A stretch of DNA of 50,622 bases from a bacterium (GCA_021790005.1 JAJYIP010000001.1:1-50622), one strand, 5' to 3'. Counted from the first letter of the stretch, positions 23,298-32,270 are shown. Made by a program: numbers and translations. Notes: generated from the sequence alone by a model not told the origin.

Positions 23298-24616
23298 GCA
23301 TTAAGGGCCAGATCGATTGCTAGTGCGGCCGTCCAGGAAAAGTAAGGTGCGCCTAATCCTTCGCCAGTTTCCGGATTGAAATACTCAAAACATCCATAGC
23401 TGGACACCATAGTTAGAGTAGAACTCCTTAACTTATCGGCTTCTTCGTTAAAGCCGTAGCGTTTAAGGCCGTCAATGATCAACCAGTTAATATTAACCCA
23501 TGCCGGACCTTGCCAGTAATTGGTCGGCTTATACCAGTAGGAATTAAGCGGAACTGAAGGCAGGGGATAGTTTGAGCCGTAAGCGTGTTGATCATTAATC
23601 AAATGAACCAGTTGGCTAGCTTGATCTTTGCTGATGCAGCCAGCATAAAGCGCCAGTAGAGTGCTGACCGATTCGGTTTTCAGTAGTTTGTGAGTAATAA
23701 AATCACGTGAGTAAAACTGGTTGCTTAAAGGATCCCAAAGTTGAGTGAAACTTTGTTTTGTCTTGGCCATGCTTTCCAATAAATCATTTGGCACATCTTC
23801 TTTGAGGCTTTTGGCGATTTCTAGCAAAAGTTCGTTATTTCTGATCAGGATAGCATTAAAAGCGACGTCTTCTATGGCAAACATGGAGTGGTCTAAAATC
23901 CGATCAATATCGTAAGCCTTGCGTCTTAAACGGCGCTGGATATCAAACATGGCCAAGGCTTCAATGGTCGCGAACCGTTCTTTAGAAGGAATTGTTCTAG
24001 TATCACGCCTAAACAGATTTATAAGATTATCTGCCCGGGTTTCTTTGACTAGCCTGATCCACCAACTTAACTGATGCTCATTCAGTTCTGACATCCAGGG
24101 AGGAGTATTGTCCATGCCGATTTCCCAGGGGTGAATTTGTAGTACTAAACCTTCGTCATGCGGATCGCGGTCGTGGTATAACCACTGGTGGTATTTAAGT
24201 AGGCTGGGGTAAACCAGCTCGAACCATGGACGTCGATCTGACCATGTCATTTTTTCGCCGACTCTAGTTATCGCCTCCGCCAACACGGGCGGTTGGGTAA
24301 TACCAGTCGTAGCTACATTGTCGGGTGCGTAGGGGCTTACCCAGCTCCGCCATAAATCCCGGTCTGTGTTGTATTTCGTATCATCGCTAAAAATAATGTT
24401 AGGCAACATGCCATTGTGCCATTGTCCTCTTAACAGGCTTAATATTTCCTGCTTGGCTTTAAAAACGTCACGATGCCGGAGTCCGATAGCTATAAAACAG
24501 CTATCCCACAGCCATTGGTGGGGATATAGATCGGGAGCTGGCTGCGTATAGCCCCAACGAGCATTGGTGTCTAAAACGGAAAACGCTTCGCTGAGTAGAT
24601 CGGTTGGAGGCTGCAT
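23294..24616 (-). CDS. MGH1/GH63-like alpha/alpha-toroid glycoside hydrolase
   Basis: 440 residues from the ATG at 24616. A frame from 24676 adds 20 residues but would include the TATAAA promoter, so I prefer the internal start. The (alpha/alpha)6 barrel signatures are YPHQWLWDSCFIAIGL near the N-terminus, NYWQGPAWVNINWL, and GLGAPYFSWTAAL at the end. These fit glucosidase/mannosylglycerate-hydrolase-like GH63 relatives and exclude classical amylases. It has no signal peptide, so it acts in the cytosol, perhaps on a stored or imported oligosaccharide. It is divergent from pheS. Confidence 0.83.
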   Translation of the reverse strand: MQPPTDLLSEAFSVLDTNARWGYTQPAPDLYPHQWLWDSCFIAIGLRHRDVFKAKQEILSLLRGQWHNGMLPNIIFSDDTKYNTDRDLWRSWVSPYAPDNVATTGITQPPVLAEAITRVGEKMTWSDRRPWFELVYPSLLKYHQWLYHDRDPHDEGLVLQIHPWEIGMDNTPPWMSELNEHQLSWWIRLVKETRADNLINLFRRDTRTIPSKERFATIEALAMFDIQRRLRRKAYDIDRILDHSMFAIEDVAFNAILIRNNELLLEIAKSLKEDVPNDLLESMAKTKQSFTQLWDPLSNQFYSRDFITHKLLKTESVSTLLALYAGCISKDQASQLVHLINDQHAYGSNYPLPSVPLNSYWYKPTNYWQGPAWVNINWLIIDGLKRYGFNEEADKLRSSTLTMVSSYGCFEYFNPETGEGLGAPYFSWTAALAIDLALNA

Positions 24617-24622
24617 GATTAC

Positions 24623-24628
24623 TTTATA
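24623..24628 (-). promoter_or_regulatory. -10 box of the glycosidase gene, leaderless type
   Basis: TATAAA on the minus strand, 6 nt before the ATG at 24616. It decides the start codon choice. Confidence 0.45.
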
Positions 24629-24687
24629 TTTTCCTAATGTCCTTACTAGACTACCACGTTGGCATGTCTTATGCATCGTTTTGCCTC

Positions 24688-24696
24688 TGCTATACT
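24688..24696 (+). promoter_or_regulatory. extended -10 promoter of pheST
   Basis: TGC-TATACT ends 11 nt before the pheS ATG at 24708. The predicted leader is about 4 nt, leaving no space for a T-box or attenuator. Confidence 0.6.
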
Positions 24697-24707
24697 AAAT
24701 AGAAATT

Positions 24708-25784
24708 ATGAATCAGGAACTAACCGATGAAATCAATAATGTTAGAGGCCTGCTTGAGGCTAGACTATTAACGCTTGATGACAAGCGTTCAATACTTCGA
24801 TCAATTGAACTGAAGGCGCTATACGAACGGATTAAAACATTACCGGATGAAAACAAGGCGGCATACGGTCAGGCGGTTAATGAATTGAGGCGTCATCTTG
24901 ATCAATTAGTTGGCGAAGCCGAAGGTTTTGCTCAAGCTTTGGCGCCAATTGATGTCAGTGCCCCGTTTGCGGTCAATTCAGCTAAAGACCGACGGCCGGG
25001 CTTATTGCCGGCTAATTATGGCAGCGAACATCCTATTATGAGCGAACAGACCAAAATACTTAGTATCTTTAAAGGTATGGGATTTTCGATTGTCGAATCT
25101 AGAGAAATTGACGATGACTGGCATATGTTCGGGGCACTTAACTTTCCCGAGGGACATCCGGCGAGGGACGATTACGATACCTTTATGACAATCCAAACTG
25201 ATCCCAAGGGTAAACAATGGATTGCACCGGCTCATACCTCAACTATGCAAAACCGTATTCTTGAGCGATATAAGCCAGAGCTTGACGGTGGACAGCCGAT
25301 TGCCGTAGTTATTCCCGGGCGGGTCTTTCGTAATGAAGATGTGGATGCTCGGCACGAACATACTTTTTACCAAATGGAAGGCGTTTATGTGGGTGAAAAC
25401 GTGTCAATCGGCAATCTGATCGCGACCCTTAAAACTTTTCTGGAATCGTATTATGAGACAGAGATTAAAGTTAGAACCCAACCTTTTTACTTCCCGTTCA
25501 CCGAACCGTCACTTGAATTTTCCATGGGCTGTCCGTTTTGTAACCAGAAGGGATGTCGAGTCTGTTCGCATAGCGGTTGGATTGAAATGCTTGGTTGCGG
25601 CATGATTCACCCGAACGTCCTGCAGTATGCCGGCATTGACCACGACAAGTACCAGGGTTTTGCCTGGGGATGCGGTATCGAACGCTTCATTATGTTAAAG
25701 CACGGTATTGAGGATATTCGTTTATTTGAGTCGGGACGGTTGGACTTCTTAAGACAATTCAGTCTCGGTGGAGGTAGTCAGTAA
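24708..25784 (+). CDS. pheS: phenylalanine-tRNA ligase alpha subunit
   Basis: Catalytic subunit of the alpha2-beta2 PheRS, 358 residues. An N-terminal coiled-coil tRNA-binding arm covers residues 1-90. The class II core follows: motif 2 GRVFRNEDVDARHEHTFYQ, the Phe pocket FPFTEPSLEF, and motif 3 GCGIERFIMLKHGIEDIR. The CPFCNQKGCRVC segment before GWIEMLGCGM is the Cys-rich loop found in many bacterial PheS. The stop TAA overlaps the pheT ATG (TAATG), giving translational coupling. Confidence 0.98.
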   Translation: MNQELTDEINNVRGLLEARLLTLDDKRSILRSIELKALYERIKTLPDENKAAYGQAVNELRRHLDQLVGEAEGFAQALAPIDVSAPFAVNSAKDRRPGLLPANYGSEHPIMSEQTKILSIFKGMGFSIVESREIDDDWHMFGALNFPEGHPARDDYDTFMTIQTDPKGKQWIAPAHTSTMQNRILERYKPELDGGQPIAVVIPGRVFRNEDVDARHEHTFYQMEGVYVGENVSIGNLIATLKTFLESYYETEIKVRTQPFYFPFTEPSLEFSMGCPFCNQKGCRVCSHSGWIEMLGCGMIHPNVLQYAGIDHDKYQGFAWGCGIERFIMLKHGIEDIRLFESGRLDFLRQFSLGGGSQ

Positions 25785-28294
25785 TGAAAATTTCCTTAAA
25801 CTGGCTACAACAATTATCTCCAAACGTTGCTTTACCGCTTAGTGAGGCTGATCTAATCGAGCGACTTGGCAGTCAACTCGGTCAAGTAGATAACGTGACG
25901 GATCTTAGTGAGCTGTACGCTGCCGCGGTAATCGTTAAAGTTGTCGATTGTGACAATATTAGCGGCAGTGATCATTTGCACAGTTGCCTGATTGACGATA
26001 ACGGCGTGGTTGCCGACGTTGAGCGGGAAGACGGTCATCTTATAAGGGTAGTATGCGGTGCCTCTAATGTGGCCAAAGACCAGCTGGTGGTTTGGTTGCC
26101 GCCAGGCATGGTTGTGCCTTCATCTGCCGGCAAGGAACCGTTTGTTTTGGAAGCCAGACAGTTAATGGGAGTCACCAGCAATGGAATGATTGCCAGCGCC
26201 AAAGAACTGGCCATTAGCGATGACCACGAGGGCATTGTAGTCCTGCCAGCGGACACTGGACTAAAACCGGGTGACAGTTTTAGAGATTATTTAGAACTTG
26301 ATGACCGCATAATTGACATTGAAAATAAGATGTTTACCCATCGGCCTGATTTGTTTGGTCAATTAGGTGTCGCTAGAGAGCTAGCTGGCATCTACGGTCT
26401 TAAATTCTCGTCACCGGATTGGTATGACGCTAACCGTGAGTTATCGGGAGCAACCAACGTTGAGCTAAGAGTAGATAATCGTTTGCTGGAAAGTGGCTGC
26501 CCCAGGTTTATGGCCGTGGTTATTGCCGGCTTAAAAGTTGAGACTAGTCCATTGTGGCTACAAAGTTATCTGTCGCGAGTCGGTATCCGCCCTATCAATA
26601 ATATTGTTGATGTGACAAATTACGTCATGCAGGCCACGGGTCAGCCTTTGCATGCCTATGATCTGGATAAAGTTAAAAATGATCAGGCGGTTGAGCTGGA
26701 GATCCGACGGGCTAATGCCGGCGAGGAACTTGAACTGTTGGATGGTAGCCGGGTTAAGCTGCTAGATGCAGACATCGTCGTTGCCAATCGTAGCACGGCT
26801 TTGGGTTTAGGCGGAGTGATGGGTGGCGCTAACTCAGAGATCAGTCAAACAACTGAAGCCATCGTACTGGAATGCGCTACTTTCGACATGTACTCGATCC
26901 GGCGTTCGGCTATGGCCCACGGCGTATTCAGCGAGGCGGTCACCAGATTTACTAAAGGTCAATCTCCGTTACAAAACCGGGCTGTACTAGCGTACGCCAT
27001 TGATCTTATTAAACAGCTTTTACCTCAAGCTAGCATCGTTTCCGAAGTTGTCGATTCGATATCCGACCAAGTCAAGCCACCAGCCGAAGTTAAAACCCGG
27101 CTCGAGTTAATCAATACCTACTTAGGTAGTCCGTTGCCACCCAAAGATATGGCGGCAATGCTTACTAATGTCGAATTCAAGGTTAGTTTTGACGACAACT
27201 ATTTAAACGTCACGCCTCCATTCTGGCGAACAGATGTACTGGCGCCGGAAGACGTTATTGAGGAGATTGCCCGACTTAAAGGTTTTACTAATTTAATCCA
27301 GCAGCTGCCGTTGAGACGAATTGCACCACCATCCACACCCCACCTTTTGCTGCTTAAGCAAGCGATGCGCAGCCTATTGGTAGCAGGCGGTGCCAATGAG
27401 CTAATCGGTTACAGTTTTATCGATGCTAAGTTGATGCAGGTCAGTGGCCAAGATACATCACAGGCTTTTAAGCTGGGCAATGCACTCAGTCCACAACTTG
27501 AATACTACCGGACAATCTTAGTGCCCAGTCTATTGAGTCGACTGCACGCCAACCACAAGGTTGGTTATGATCGGCTGGCATTGTTTGAGCTTGGCAAGAT
27601 ACATCGGCTTGATTGTCTGGACGAAGACGCTATGCCCCTAGAGCCGGAACGCTTAGCCCTCGTTGTGTCAACGATACCAAAAATTGCCAAGACGTATTAT
27701 GATGGTCCGGCCTATTACCAGGCCAGAAGCTATCTGGATTTCTTGCTTGGCGGACTTGGTATCGACACCTCGGTGGTTACATTCGATAGTCTCGCCGGTA
27801 CGTCTCAGGTTAATGAGTGGAAAGATAATCTAAAGCTATATGATTCTAATCGGTCGGCGGTATTGAAGGCTGGTGATCAGATTATAGGGGTAATTGGTGA
27901 ATTTGCCTTTGATGCCAAAAGAGCCTTGAAATTGTCGGAATTCAGTGCTGGCTTTGAGCTGGATCTGGAGGCTATTCATAAACTAAGACAACTTAGTCGC
28001 ACCACCTACCGTCCGTTATCCAAATTCCCATCGGTGGTACAGGATATGACGGTTGCAACGGATGCCGCGATGTCCTATCAAAAACTAGTCAGTAAACTTA
28101 GTCAACAGATCGATAAGCTGGCACCCAAAGACCTTGATTTTACAGTCAGACTCATAGACATTTACCGTGATGAAGCTGCGTCGTCGCAGACGTTACACTG
28201 GACCTTCCGTTTTACGGCCACCAGCCTCGAACAAACTCTTACCGACCAACTAGTGGCGTCACTCATTGAAAACATAAAAGACCTAGTAGGCTGA
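25784..28294 (+). CDS. pheT: phenylalanine-tRNA ligase beta subunit
   Basis: 836 residues, all usual domains in order: N-terminal segment, EMAP-like tRNA-binding domain (about 45-160, with VVCGASNV and a slightly long insert EREDGH), B3/B4 editing domain, B5 domain, catalytic-like core and the FDX-ACB anticodon-binding domain at the end (LSKFPSVVQDMTV onward). The DxxN-type TNGMIASAKEL and HRPDLFGQLGVARE are family hallmarks. It overlaps pheS by one base and ends in TGA. Confidence 0.98.
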   Translation: MKISLNWLQQLSPNVALPLSEADLIERLGSQLGQVDNVTDLSELYAAAVIVKVVDCDNISGSDHLHSCLIDDNGVVADVEREDGHLIRVVCGASNVAKDQLVVWLPPGMVVPSSAGKEPFVLEARQLMGVTSNGMIASAKELAISDDHEGIVVLPADTGLKPGDSFRDYLELDDRIIDIENKMFTHRPDLFGQLGVARELAGIYGLKFSSPDWYDANRELSGATNVELRVDNRLLESGCPRFMAVVIAGLKVETSPLWLQSYLSRVGIRPINNIVDVTNYVMQATGQPLHAYDLDKVKNDQAVELEIRRANAGEELELLDGSRVKLLDADIVVANRSTALGLGGVMGGANSEISQTTEAIVLECATFDMYSIRRSAMAHGVFSEAVTRFTKGQSPLQNRAVLAYAIDLIKQLLPQASIVSEVVDSISDQVKPPAEVKTRLELINTYLGSPLPPKDMAAMLTNVEFKVSFDDNYLNVTPPFWRTDVLAPEDVIEEIARLKGFTNLIQQLPLRRIAPPSTPHLLLLKQAMRSLLVAGGANELIGYSFIDAKLMQVSGQDTSQAFKLGNALSPQLEYYRTILVPSLLSRLHANHKVGYDRLALFELGKIHRLDCLDEDAMPLEPERLALVVSTIPKIAKTYYDGPAYYQARSYLDFLLGGLGIDTSVVTFDSLAGTSQVNEWKDNLKLYDSNRSAVLKAGDQIIGVIGEFAFDAKRALKLSEFSAGFELDLEAIHKLRQLSRTTYRPLSKFPSVVQDMTVATDAAMSYQKLVSKLSQQIDKLAPKDLDFTVRLIDIYRDEAASSQTLHWTFRFTATSLEQTLTDQLVASLIENIKDLVG

Positions 28295-28313
28295 CAAGTC
28301 AAAACATAACCGT

Positions 28314-28319
28314 TATACT
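28314..28319 (+). promoter_or_regulatory. -10 box of the Nudix gene, leaderless type
   Basis: TATACT at 28314-28319. Transcription should start near 28326, which excludes the GTG at 28323 and favours the ATG at 28329. Confidence 0.5.
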
Positions 28320-28328
28320 AACGTGAGT

Positions 28329-28775
28329 ATGCTAAAAGCTGTTCGTGCCATCATTCTAGACGAAGATAGAATCATGGTAATGCATCGTAACAAATTTGGT
28401 CGCGAATACGATATTCTTATTGGCGGTGGTGTCGAAATCGGTGAAACTCCCGAACAGGCTCTTTTTAGGGAGATCAAAGAAGAAGTTGGCATAGGTATTG
28501 CTGATCCGCGTCTGGTTTTTATTGAACGGGCAGGGGTACCCTATGGTGATCAGCTGGTTTTTTTATGCCGTTACGTTAGTGGCGATATTAACATGGATAA
28601 GACTACTAATGAATTTAAGATCAATCTGCTGGGTCTTAATACGTATAAACCCGTCTGGCGCAGTTTCAAAGAGTTTGAATCAATTAATTTCCGTTCGCCG
28701 TCACTACATCGAGCTGTACTTGAAGGTATAAAACACGGTTTTCCGATTCGCCCTATCGACATCACTAATACCTGA
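28329..28775 (+). CDS. Nudix hydrolase
   Basis: 148 residues from ATG 28329; the frame also offers GTG 28323. The Nudix box is canonical: GGGVEIGETPEQALFREIKEEVGIGI, spread over residues about 37-62, with all Glu residues and the RE-EE-G spacing. Upstream VRAIILDEDRIMVMHRNK is the usual first strand pair. This is the classical house-cleaning type; the substrate is not readable. It follows pheT by 34 bp but has its own -10. It is one of three Nudix genes in the window. Confidence 0.9.
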   Translation: MLKAVRAIILDEDRIMVMHRNKFGREYDILIGGGVEIGETPEQALFREIKEEVGIGIADPRLVFIERAGVPYGDQLVFLCRYVSGDINMDKTTNEFKINLLGLNTYKPVWRSFKEFESINFRSPSLHRAVLEGIKHGFPIRPIDITNT

Positions 28776-28778
28776 CGT

Positions 28779-28784
28779 TATAAT
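28779..28784 (+). promoter_or_regulatory. -10 box of the FKBP gene, leaderless type
   Basis: TATAAT just after the Nudix stop codon, ending 10 nt before the ATG at 28795. Confidence 0.55.
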
Positions 28785-28794
28785 AGTCGACTAT

Positions 28795-29358
28795 ATGGCA
28801 ACAAAAAGTGGAAGATTTTTCGCCGGTTTCGGCGCCGCACTATTTTTAGTAACATCATCAGCTTTAACTGTGGGGGTAATTTTGACACTTCAGCAATCAA
28901 ATAACAGTTCACAAGCGGCCAGTGCTACTACTAACACGTCAACCGCCAATTCGACGCCAGGCGCGACTAATATTGATCCGTCCGGATCTTTTAGTGTTGG
29001 TCAAAAGCTGACGGGATACACGCCACTGACTAAGCCCTTGGCACACCTAGAGATTTATAATTTACAAACTGGCACTGGTACGGCCGTAACGGCCGGCTCG
29101 ACCGTGACCGCTGATTATGTGGGTGCTCTGGCTGACAGCGGTACCGTTTTCGATGATTCCTCAGCTCACGGTGGAGCGCAGACATTCTCGCTCAGTAGTG
29201 TAATTAAAGGTTGGTCCTTGGGCATTCCTGGCATGAAAGTCGGCGGCGTGCGTGAAATTATGATTCCTTCCGGGCTTGGCTACGGTTCTCAGGCGGTTAG
29301 CAGCATCCCGGCTAACTCTGACCTTGTTTTTTGGGTTAAGATAACAGCTGTAAAATAG
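28795..29358 (+). CDS. membrane-anchored FKBP-type peptidyl-prolyl isomerase
   Basis: An N-terminal hydrophobic segment (about residues 8-33) and a Thr/Ser/Asn-rich linker precede one FKBP domain at about 95-187. Its signatures are VTADYVGAL, SGTVFDDSS, FSLSSVIKGWSLGIPGMKVGG, REIMIPSGLGYG and DLVFWVKI. It should catalyse proline isomerisation in extracytoplasmic proteins, many of which (PBP, propeller protein, hydrolases) are encoded nearby. It is a single-gene unit. Confidence 0.93.
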   Translation: MATKSGRFFAGFGAALFLVTSSALTVGVILTLQQSNNSSQAASATTNTSTANSTPGATNIDPSGSFSVGQKLTGYTPLTKPLAHLEIYNLQTGTGTAVTAGSTVTADYVGALADSGTVFDDSSAHGGAQTFSLSSVIKGWSLGIPGMKVGGVREIMIPSGLGYGSQAVSSIPANSDLVFWVKITAVK

Positions 29359-29390
29359 ACTTTGTATTAAAAAGCACAATATATAGCGTC

Positions 29391-29420
29391 TTGACGTAAA
29401 ACGGGACACTATTTTATACT
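29391..29420 (+). promoter_or_regulatory. strong promoter of the glutaredoxin / thioredoxin reductase operon
   Basis: TTGACG at 29391-29396, an 18-bp spacer and TATACT at 29415-29420. It yields a leader of about 90 nt that ends with AAAGGAG before the ATG at 29518. No riboswitch fold was recognised in the leader. Confidence 0.75.
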
Positions 29421-29517
29421 GCTAATGCAACAGAACTTTAAGTCCAAAATAAATAGTTCCAAGGCAAGACATAAAAGCTAGAAAAACATAATTCCCTAAA
29501 CAAAGGAGACCCCTAAA

Positions 29518-29766
29518 ATGGTCAAGAACATAACCATCTTCACTACTAACACCTGCGCTTATTGCCAGATGGTCAAGACTTACCTTAGAGCCAAGGGGGT
29601 TGGCTATGACGAAGTTAATTTAGATGAAAATCCACACCGTCGGATTGAGGCTCACAGTCTAAGTGGTGCCCTGACGGTGCCGGTTACGGTCGTAACTAAA
29701 ACTGATGACAGTCAGGAAATCATAGTTGGATATAATCTGTCCAAGTTAGTACCGGCGATCAGTTAG
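29518..29766 (+). CDS. glutaredoxin-like protein
   Basis: 82 residues with a thioredoxin fold and a dithiol C13-AYC16 (TTNTCAYCQMVKTYL), followed by the cis-Pro region ALTVPVTVV. It resembles NrdH/mycoredoxin-type proteins reduced by thioredoxin reductase rather than glutathione. The context agrees, since the next gene 27 bp downstream encodes a fused thioredoxin reductase. AAAGGAG gives a strong translation start. Confidence 0.9.
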   Translation: MVKNITIFTTNTCAYCQMVKTYLRAKGVGYDEVNLDENPHRRIEAHSLSGALTVPVTVVTKTDDSQEIIVGYNLSKLVPAIS

Positions 29767-29793
29767 TTTAAGACAAGAGGAAGGTTTGGTTTT

Positions 29794-30999
29794 ATGAGTC
29801 AGCAGATTGTTGTTTATGGTGCTTCGTGGTGTCCGGATTGTCATCGCAGCCGCACCTTTTTAGACGAACACCACATTAGTTATGACTGGATAGATATTGA
29901 CGAAGACCCAGCGGCAGCGGATAAGGTTGCCCAAATTAACCATGGCAACAAAACTATTCCGACCATAATATTCCCTGATGATTCGATTTTAGTCGAGCCG
30001 TCGGACAAAGCCCTATCAGAAAAACTGGTAACATTAAATATTATGCAGCCCGACAACAAGCAATCAGCTGTAGTCACCCACGACGTTATCATGGTCGGCG
30101 CCGGTCCAGCGGCTTTAACAGCGGCGATTTATACTACCAGAGAAGATATTGATACTTTGTTGTTTGAAAAAGGCGTTATTGGCGGTCTGGCGGCGGTAAC
30201 GGATTTGATCGATAATTACCCTGGTTTTACCAATGGCGTACACGGCCTTGAACTGGCGGATAGCCTAAGAGGTCAAGCCGAACGCTTCGGCGCTGTTATA
30301 GAGCTGGGCGAAGTTATGTCAATTAAAGACGAGGGCAAAATGAAGCGCCTTGAAACTACTAGCGGCGACATGCTGGCTAGGGCTGTCTTGATTGCTACCG
30401 GCAGTGATTATAAGAAAACCGGTGTGCCTGGCGAAGCGGAATATTATGCCCGTGGGGTGCACTACTGTGCGACTTGCGATGGTGCTTTTTATAGAGATAA
30501 AAAATTAGCCGTGATTGGCGGAGGCAACTCAGCCGTGCAGGAATCGATCTTTTTGACCCGTTTCGCTAGCCATATCGACCTGCTGGTACGCTCAACCCTC
30601 AAAGCCAGTGAGGTTTTGCGCAGCGAACTTAAACAGTACGTCGCTGCTGGCAAGATAACCGTTCATGAAGGCGTTAAGCCCAAAGAGATTGTTGGCGACG
30701 ATAACGGCGTCAATAAAATTATTACCACTGACGCAAACGATAAAGAAGTAGTGTATGACATTGACGGGGTGTTTGTTTTTATCGGCTTACTACCAAACAC
30801 CGGTTTCTTGAAGAGCTCGGGCATCGAACTGGACGCAGTTGGTTTAATTAAAACAGACCAAAATCTTGAGACTAACATTAAAGGTGTGTTTGCAGCCGGT
30901 GATGTGCGCAGCGGAGCGACCATGCAAATTGCCAGCGCTGCCGGCGAAGGTGCGACGGCCGCTTTGAAAATTCGGGAATATCTAGAAGGCAAACTTTAG
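29794..30999 (+). CDS. trxB: glutaredoxin domain fused to thioredoxin reductase
   Basis: 401 residues in two parts. Residues 1-80 are a glutaredoxin/mycoredoxin-like domain with C13-PDC16 (GASWCPDCHRSRTFL) and cis-Pro TIPTIIF. Residues about 95-401 are a complete thioredoxin reductase: FAD site VGAGPAALTAAIYT, redox C225-ATC228 in YCATCDGAF, NADPH site IGGGNSAVQESIFLT, and the final FAD motif FAAGDVRSGATMQIASAAGEG. The fusion would pass electrons from NADPH to its own dithiol arm or to the free glutaredoxin upstream. GAGGAAGG precedes the ATG. Confidence 0.95.
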   Translation: MSQQIVVYGASWCPDCHRSRTFLDEHHISYDWIDIDEDPAAADKVAQINHGNKTIPTIIFPDDSILVEPSDKALSEKLVTLNIMQPDNKQSAVVTHDVIMVGAGPAALTAAIYTTREDIDTLLFEKGVIGGLAAVTDLIDNYPGFTNGVHGLELADSLRGQAERFGAVIELGEVMSIKDEGKMKRLETTSGDMLARAVLIATGSDYKKTGVPGEAEYYARGVHYCATCDGAFYRDKKLAVIGGGNSAVQESIFLTRFASHIDLLVRSTLKASEVLRSELKQYVAAGKITVHEGVKPKEIVGDDNGVNKIITTDANDKEVVYDIDGVFVFIGLLPNTGFLKSSGIELDAVGLIKTDQNLETNIKGVFAAGDVRSGATMQIASAAGEGATAALKIREYLEGKL

Positions 31000-31009
31000 T
31001 CAAGACAAG

Positions 31010-31672
31010 CTAAAACTTGGTTGGATAGTCAGTTACGATCGAACCGACACCTATACGGGCTAGTTTGTAGGCTCGTTTCGGATTGTTGACGGTGTAGGCT
31101 GTTAAATCGTAGCCGCGGTTGGCCAGGGGTCTGACGTAGCCAACCCACAGCCAGCGCTGATTCATGATTAGCCGTTTGGTATTAAGGATTTTGGCTCTAT
31201 GCCCGGCTCTGACGCCTGACCATGGTTCGCTAACGGCGACCGCCAATTGCGGCAAAGCGTGATGGATGTCTTTTAGTACCTGAAAATCAAAGGAGCATAT
31301 TTCGATATCCGCGGCACTCCAACCGTTTGCTAAAGCCCGCTTAAGCTCCTTGACAATCGGATTAACTGGCTCAACCGGCTTTATCTCAATTAATAGTTTA
31401 AGCTTGCCTTGAGCACTTTCCAGAACGTCACTCAGACTTGTCAGATCACTCTTCAAATCCCTCAGTTGTTGAAATGTAGTAGTGCGTATTAGTAACTGTT
31501 GTCCTTCGTAAGCTACATGAGTGTCATGGTTTAAAAGCGGCACCATATCACTACTGACTCGGACATCGATTTCAACGGCTTCAACGTGGTCTTTAATTGC
31601 CTGATCGATAATCTTTAAGGTGTTTTGTTGGGTTTGGTCGGCAGTGCCGCCGCGGTGGCCAATTATCTTCAT
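31010..31672 (-). CDS. glycerophosphodiester phosphodiesterase
   Basis: 220 residues of the GDPD TIM-barrel family. Catalytic and calcium-site motifs are visible: IGHRGG at the start, NTLKIIDQAI, VEAVEIDVRVS, LLNHD for the catalytic HD, and LIEIKP. The usual PENT is QQNT and the usual T-DG is S-DM. The late barrel has YDLTAYTVNN. It has no signal peptide, so it would act in the cytosol on glycerophosphodiesters from lipid turnover. It converges on trxB with only 10 bp between the stops. Confidence 0.92.
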   Translation of the reverse strand: MKIIGHRGGTADQTQQNTLKIIDQAIKDHVEAVEIDVRVSSDMVPLLNHDTHVAYEGQQLLIRTTTFQQLRDLKSDLTSLSDVLESAQGKLKLLIEIKPVEPVNPIVKELKRALANGWSAADIEICSFDFQVLKDIHHALPQLAVAVSEPWSGVRAGHRAKILNTKRLIMNQRWLWVGYVRPLANRGYDLTAYTVNNPKRAYKLARIGVGSIVTDYPTKF

Positions 31673-31683
31673 TGCCTATAGTG

Positions 31684-31689
31684 TACAAT
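31684..31689 (+). promoter_or_regulatory. -10 box of ppa
   Basis: TACAAT at 31684-31689. Its leader of about 40 nt ends in GAGGAGG before the ATG at 31736. Confidence 0.45.
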
Positions 31690-31735
31690 AGCTGGTGAAT
31701 CATCAGATAAATTAATTCATGAGGAGGCAAACCTT

Positions 31736-32263
31736 ATGCCAGATTTTAATCAAGTATTAACACCGGGAGATATTGACGCTGGTCGGCTTAACGCAGTCGT
31801 TGAAATTCCAGAAGGCAGCCATTTAAAAATCGAATACGATCGCAGCCGGGCCTGCTTTATGATTGATCGAGTCGAGCCGAGCATATATGCCAAACCGGTC
31901 AATTATGGCTTCATACCGGCCACAAAAGACGAAGACGGTGACGAACTGGACGTATTGGTTGTTACCAGCGAACCGATCCCGACCGGTATTTGGCTGGAGT
32001 GCAGATACATTGGCGTGCTTAAGTTCGAAGATGACGGTGAAGGTGACCATAAGATTGTTGCCGTTCCGGCTGACGACCGTGACAATGGTGACAGCATTAA
32101 CAGCTTAAGTGACCTGGGTCAACGCTGGCAACAGAAAATTACCGAGCATTTTTCACACTATAAGGATCTAAAAAAACCGGGTACGACCAAGGTTCTTGGT
32201 TGGGGTGATGTTAAAGAAGCCAAGCAAGTGATCGAGGCATCGATTAAGCGTTACAAAGGCTAG
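31736..32263 (+). CDS. ppa: inorganic pyrophosphatase, family I
   Basis: Splits pyrophosphate and so drives biosynthesis; cytosolic, 175 residues. Metal-binding signature DEDGDELDVLVVTSEP matches the family D-DGDPLDVLV pattern with the Pro replaced by Glu. KIEYDRSRACFMIDR, YGFIPAT and KIVAVPADD are also typical. A strong Shine-Dalgarno GAGGAGG precedes it. It opens the carbon-metabolism block and is followed after 7 bp by a Nudix gene. Confidence 0.97.
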   Translation: MPDFNQVLTPGDIDAGRLNAVVEIPEGSHLKIEYDRSRACFMIDRVEPSIYAKPVNYGFIPATKDEDGDELDVLVVTSEPIPTGIWLECRYIGVLKFEDDGEGDHKIVAVPADDRDNGDSINSLSDLGQRWQQKITEHFSHYKDLKKPGTTKVLGWGDVKEAKQVIEASIKRYKG

Positions 32264-32270
32264 TTTTAAG

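Noticed and set aside
24677-24707. T-box or attenuator upstream of pheST
   Set aside because: The -10 box leaves a leader of only about 4 nt, too short for any leader control.
25536-25580. Unusual zinc insert in PheS (CPFCNQKGCRVC)
   Set aside because: The same Cys-rich loop before GWIEMLG occurs in many bacterial PheS proteins, so it is not novel.
29421-29510. Riboswitch in the 90-nt leader of the glutaredoxin operon
   Set aside because: No conserved riboswitch core or strong stem with terminator could be drawn.
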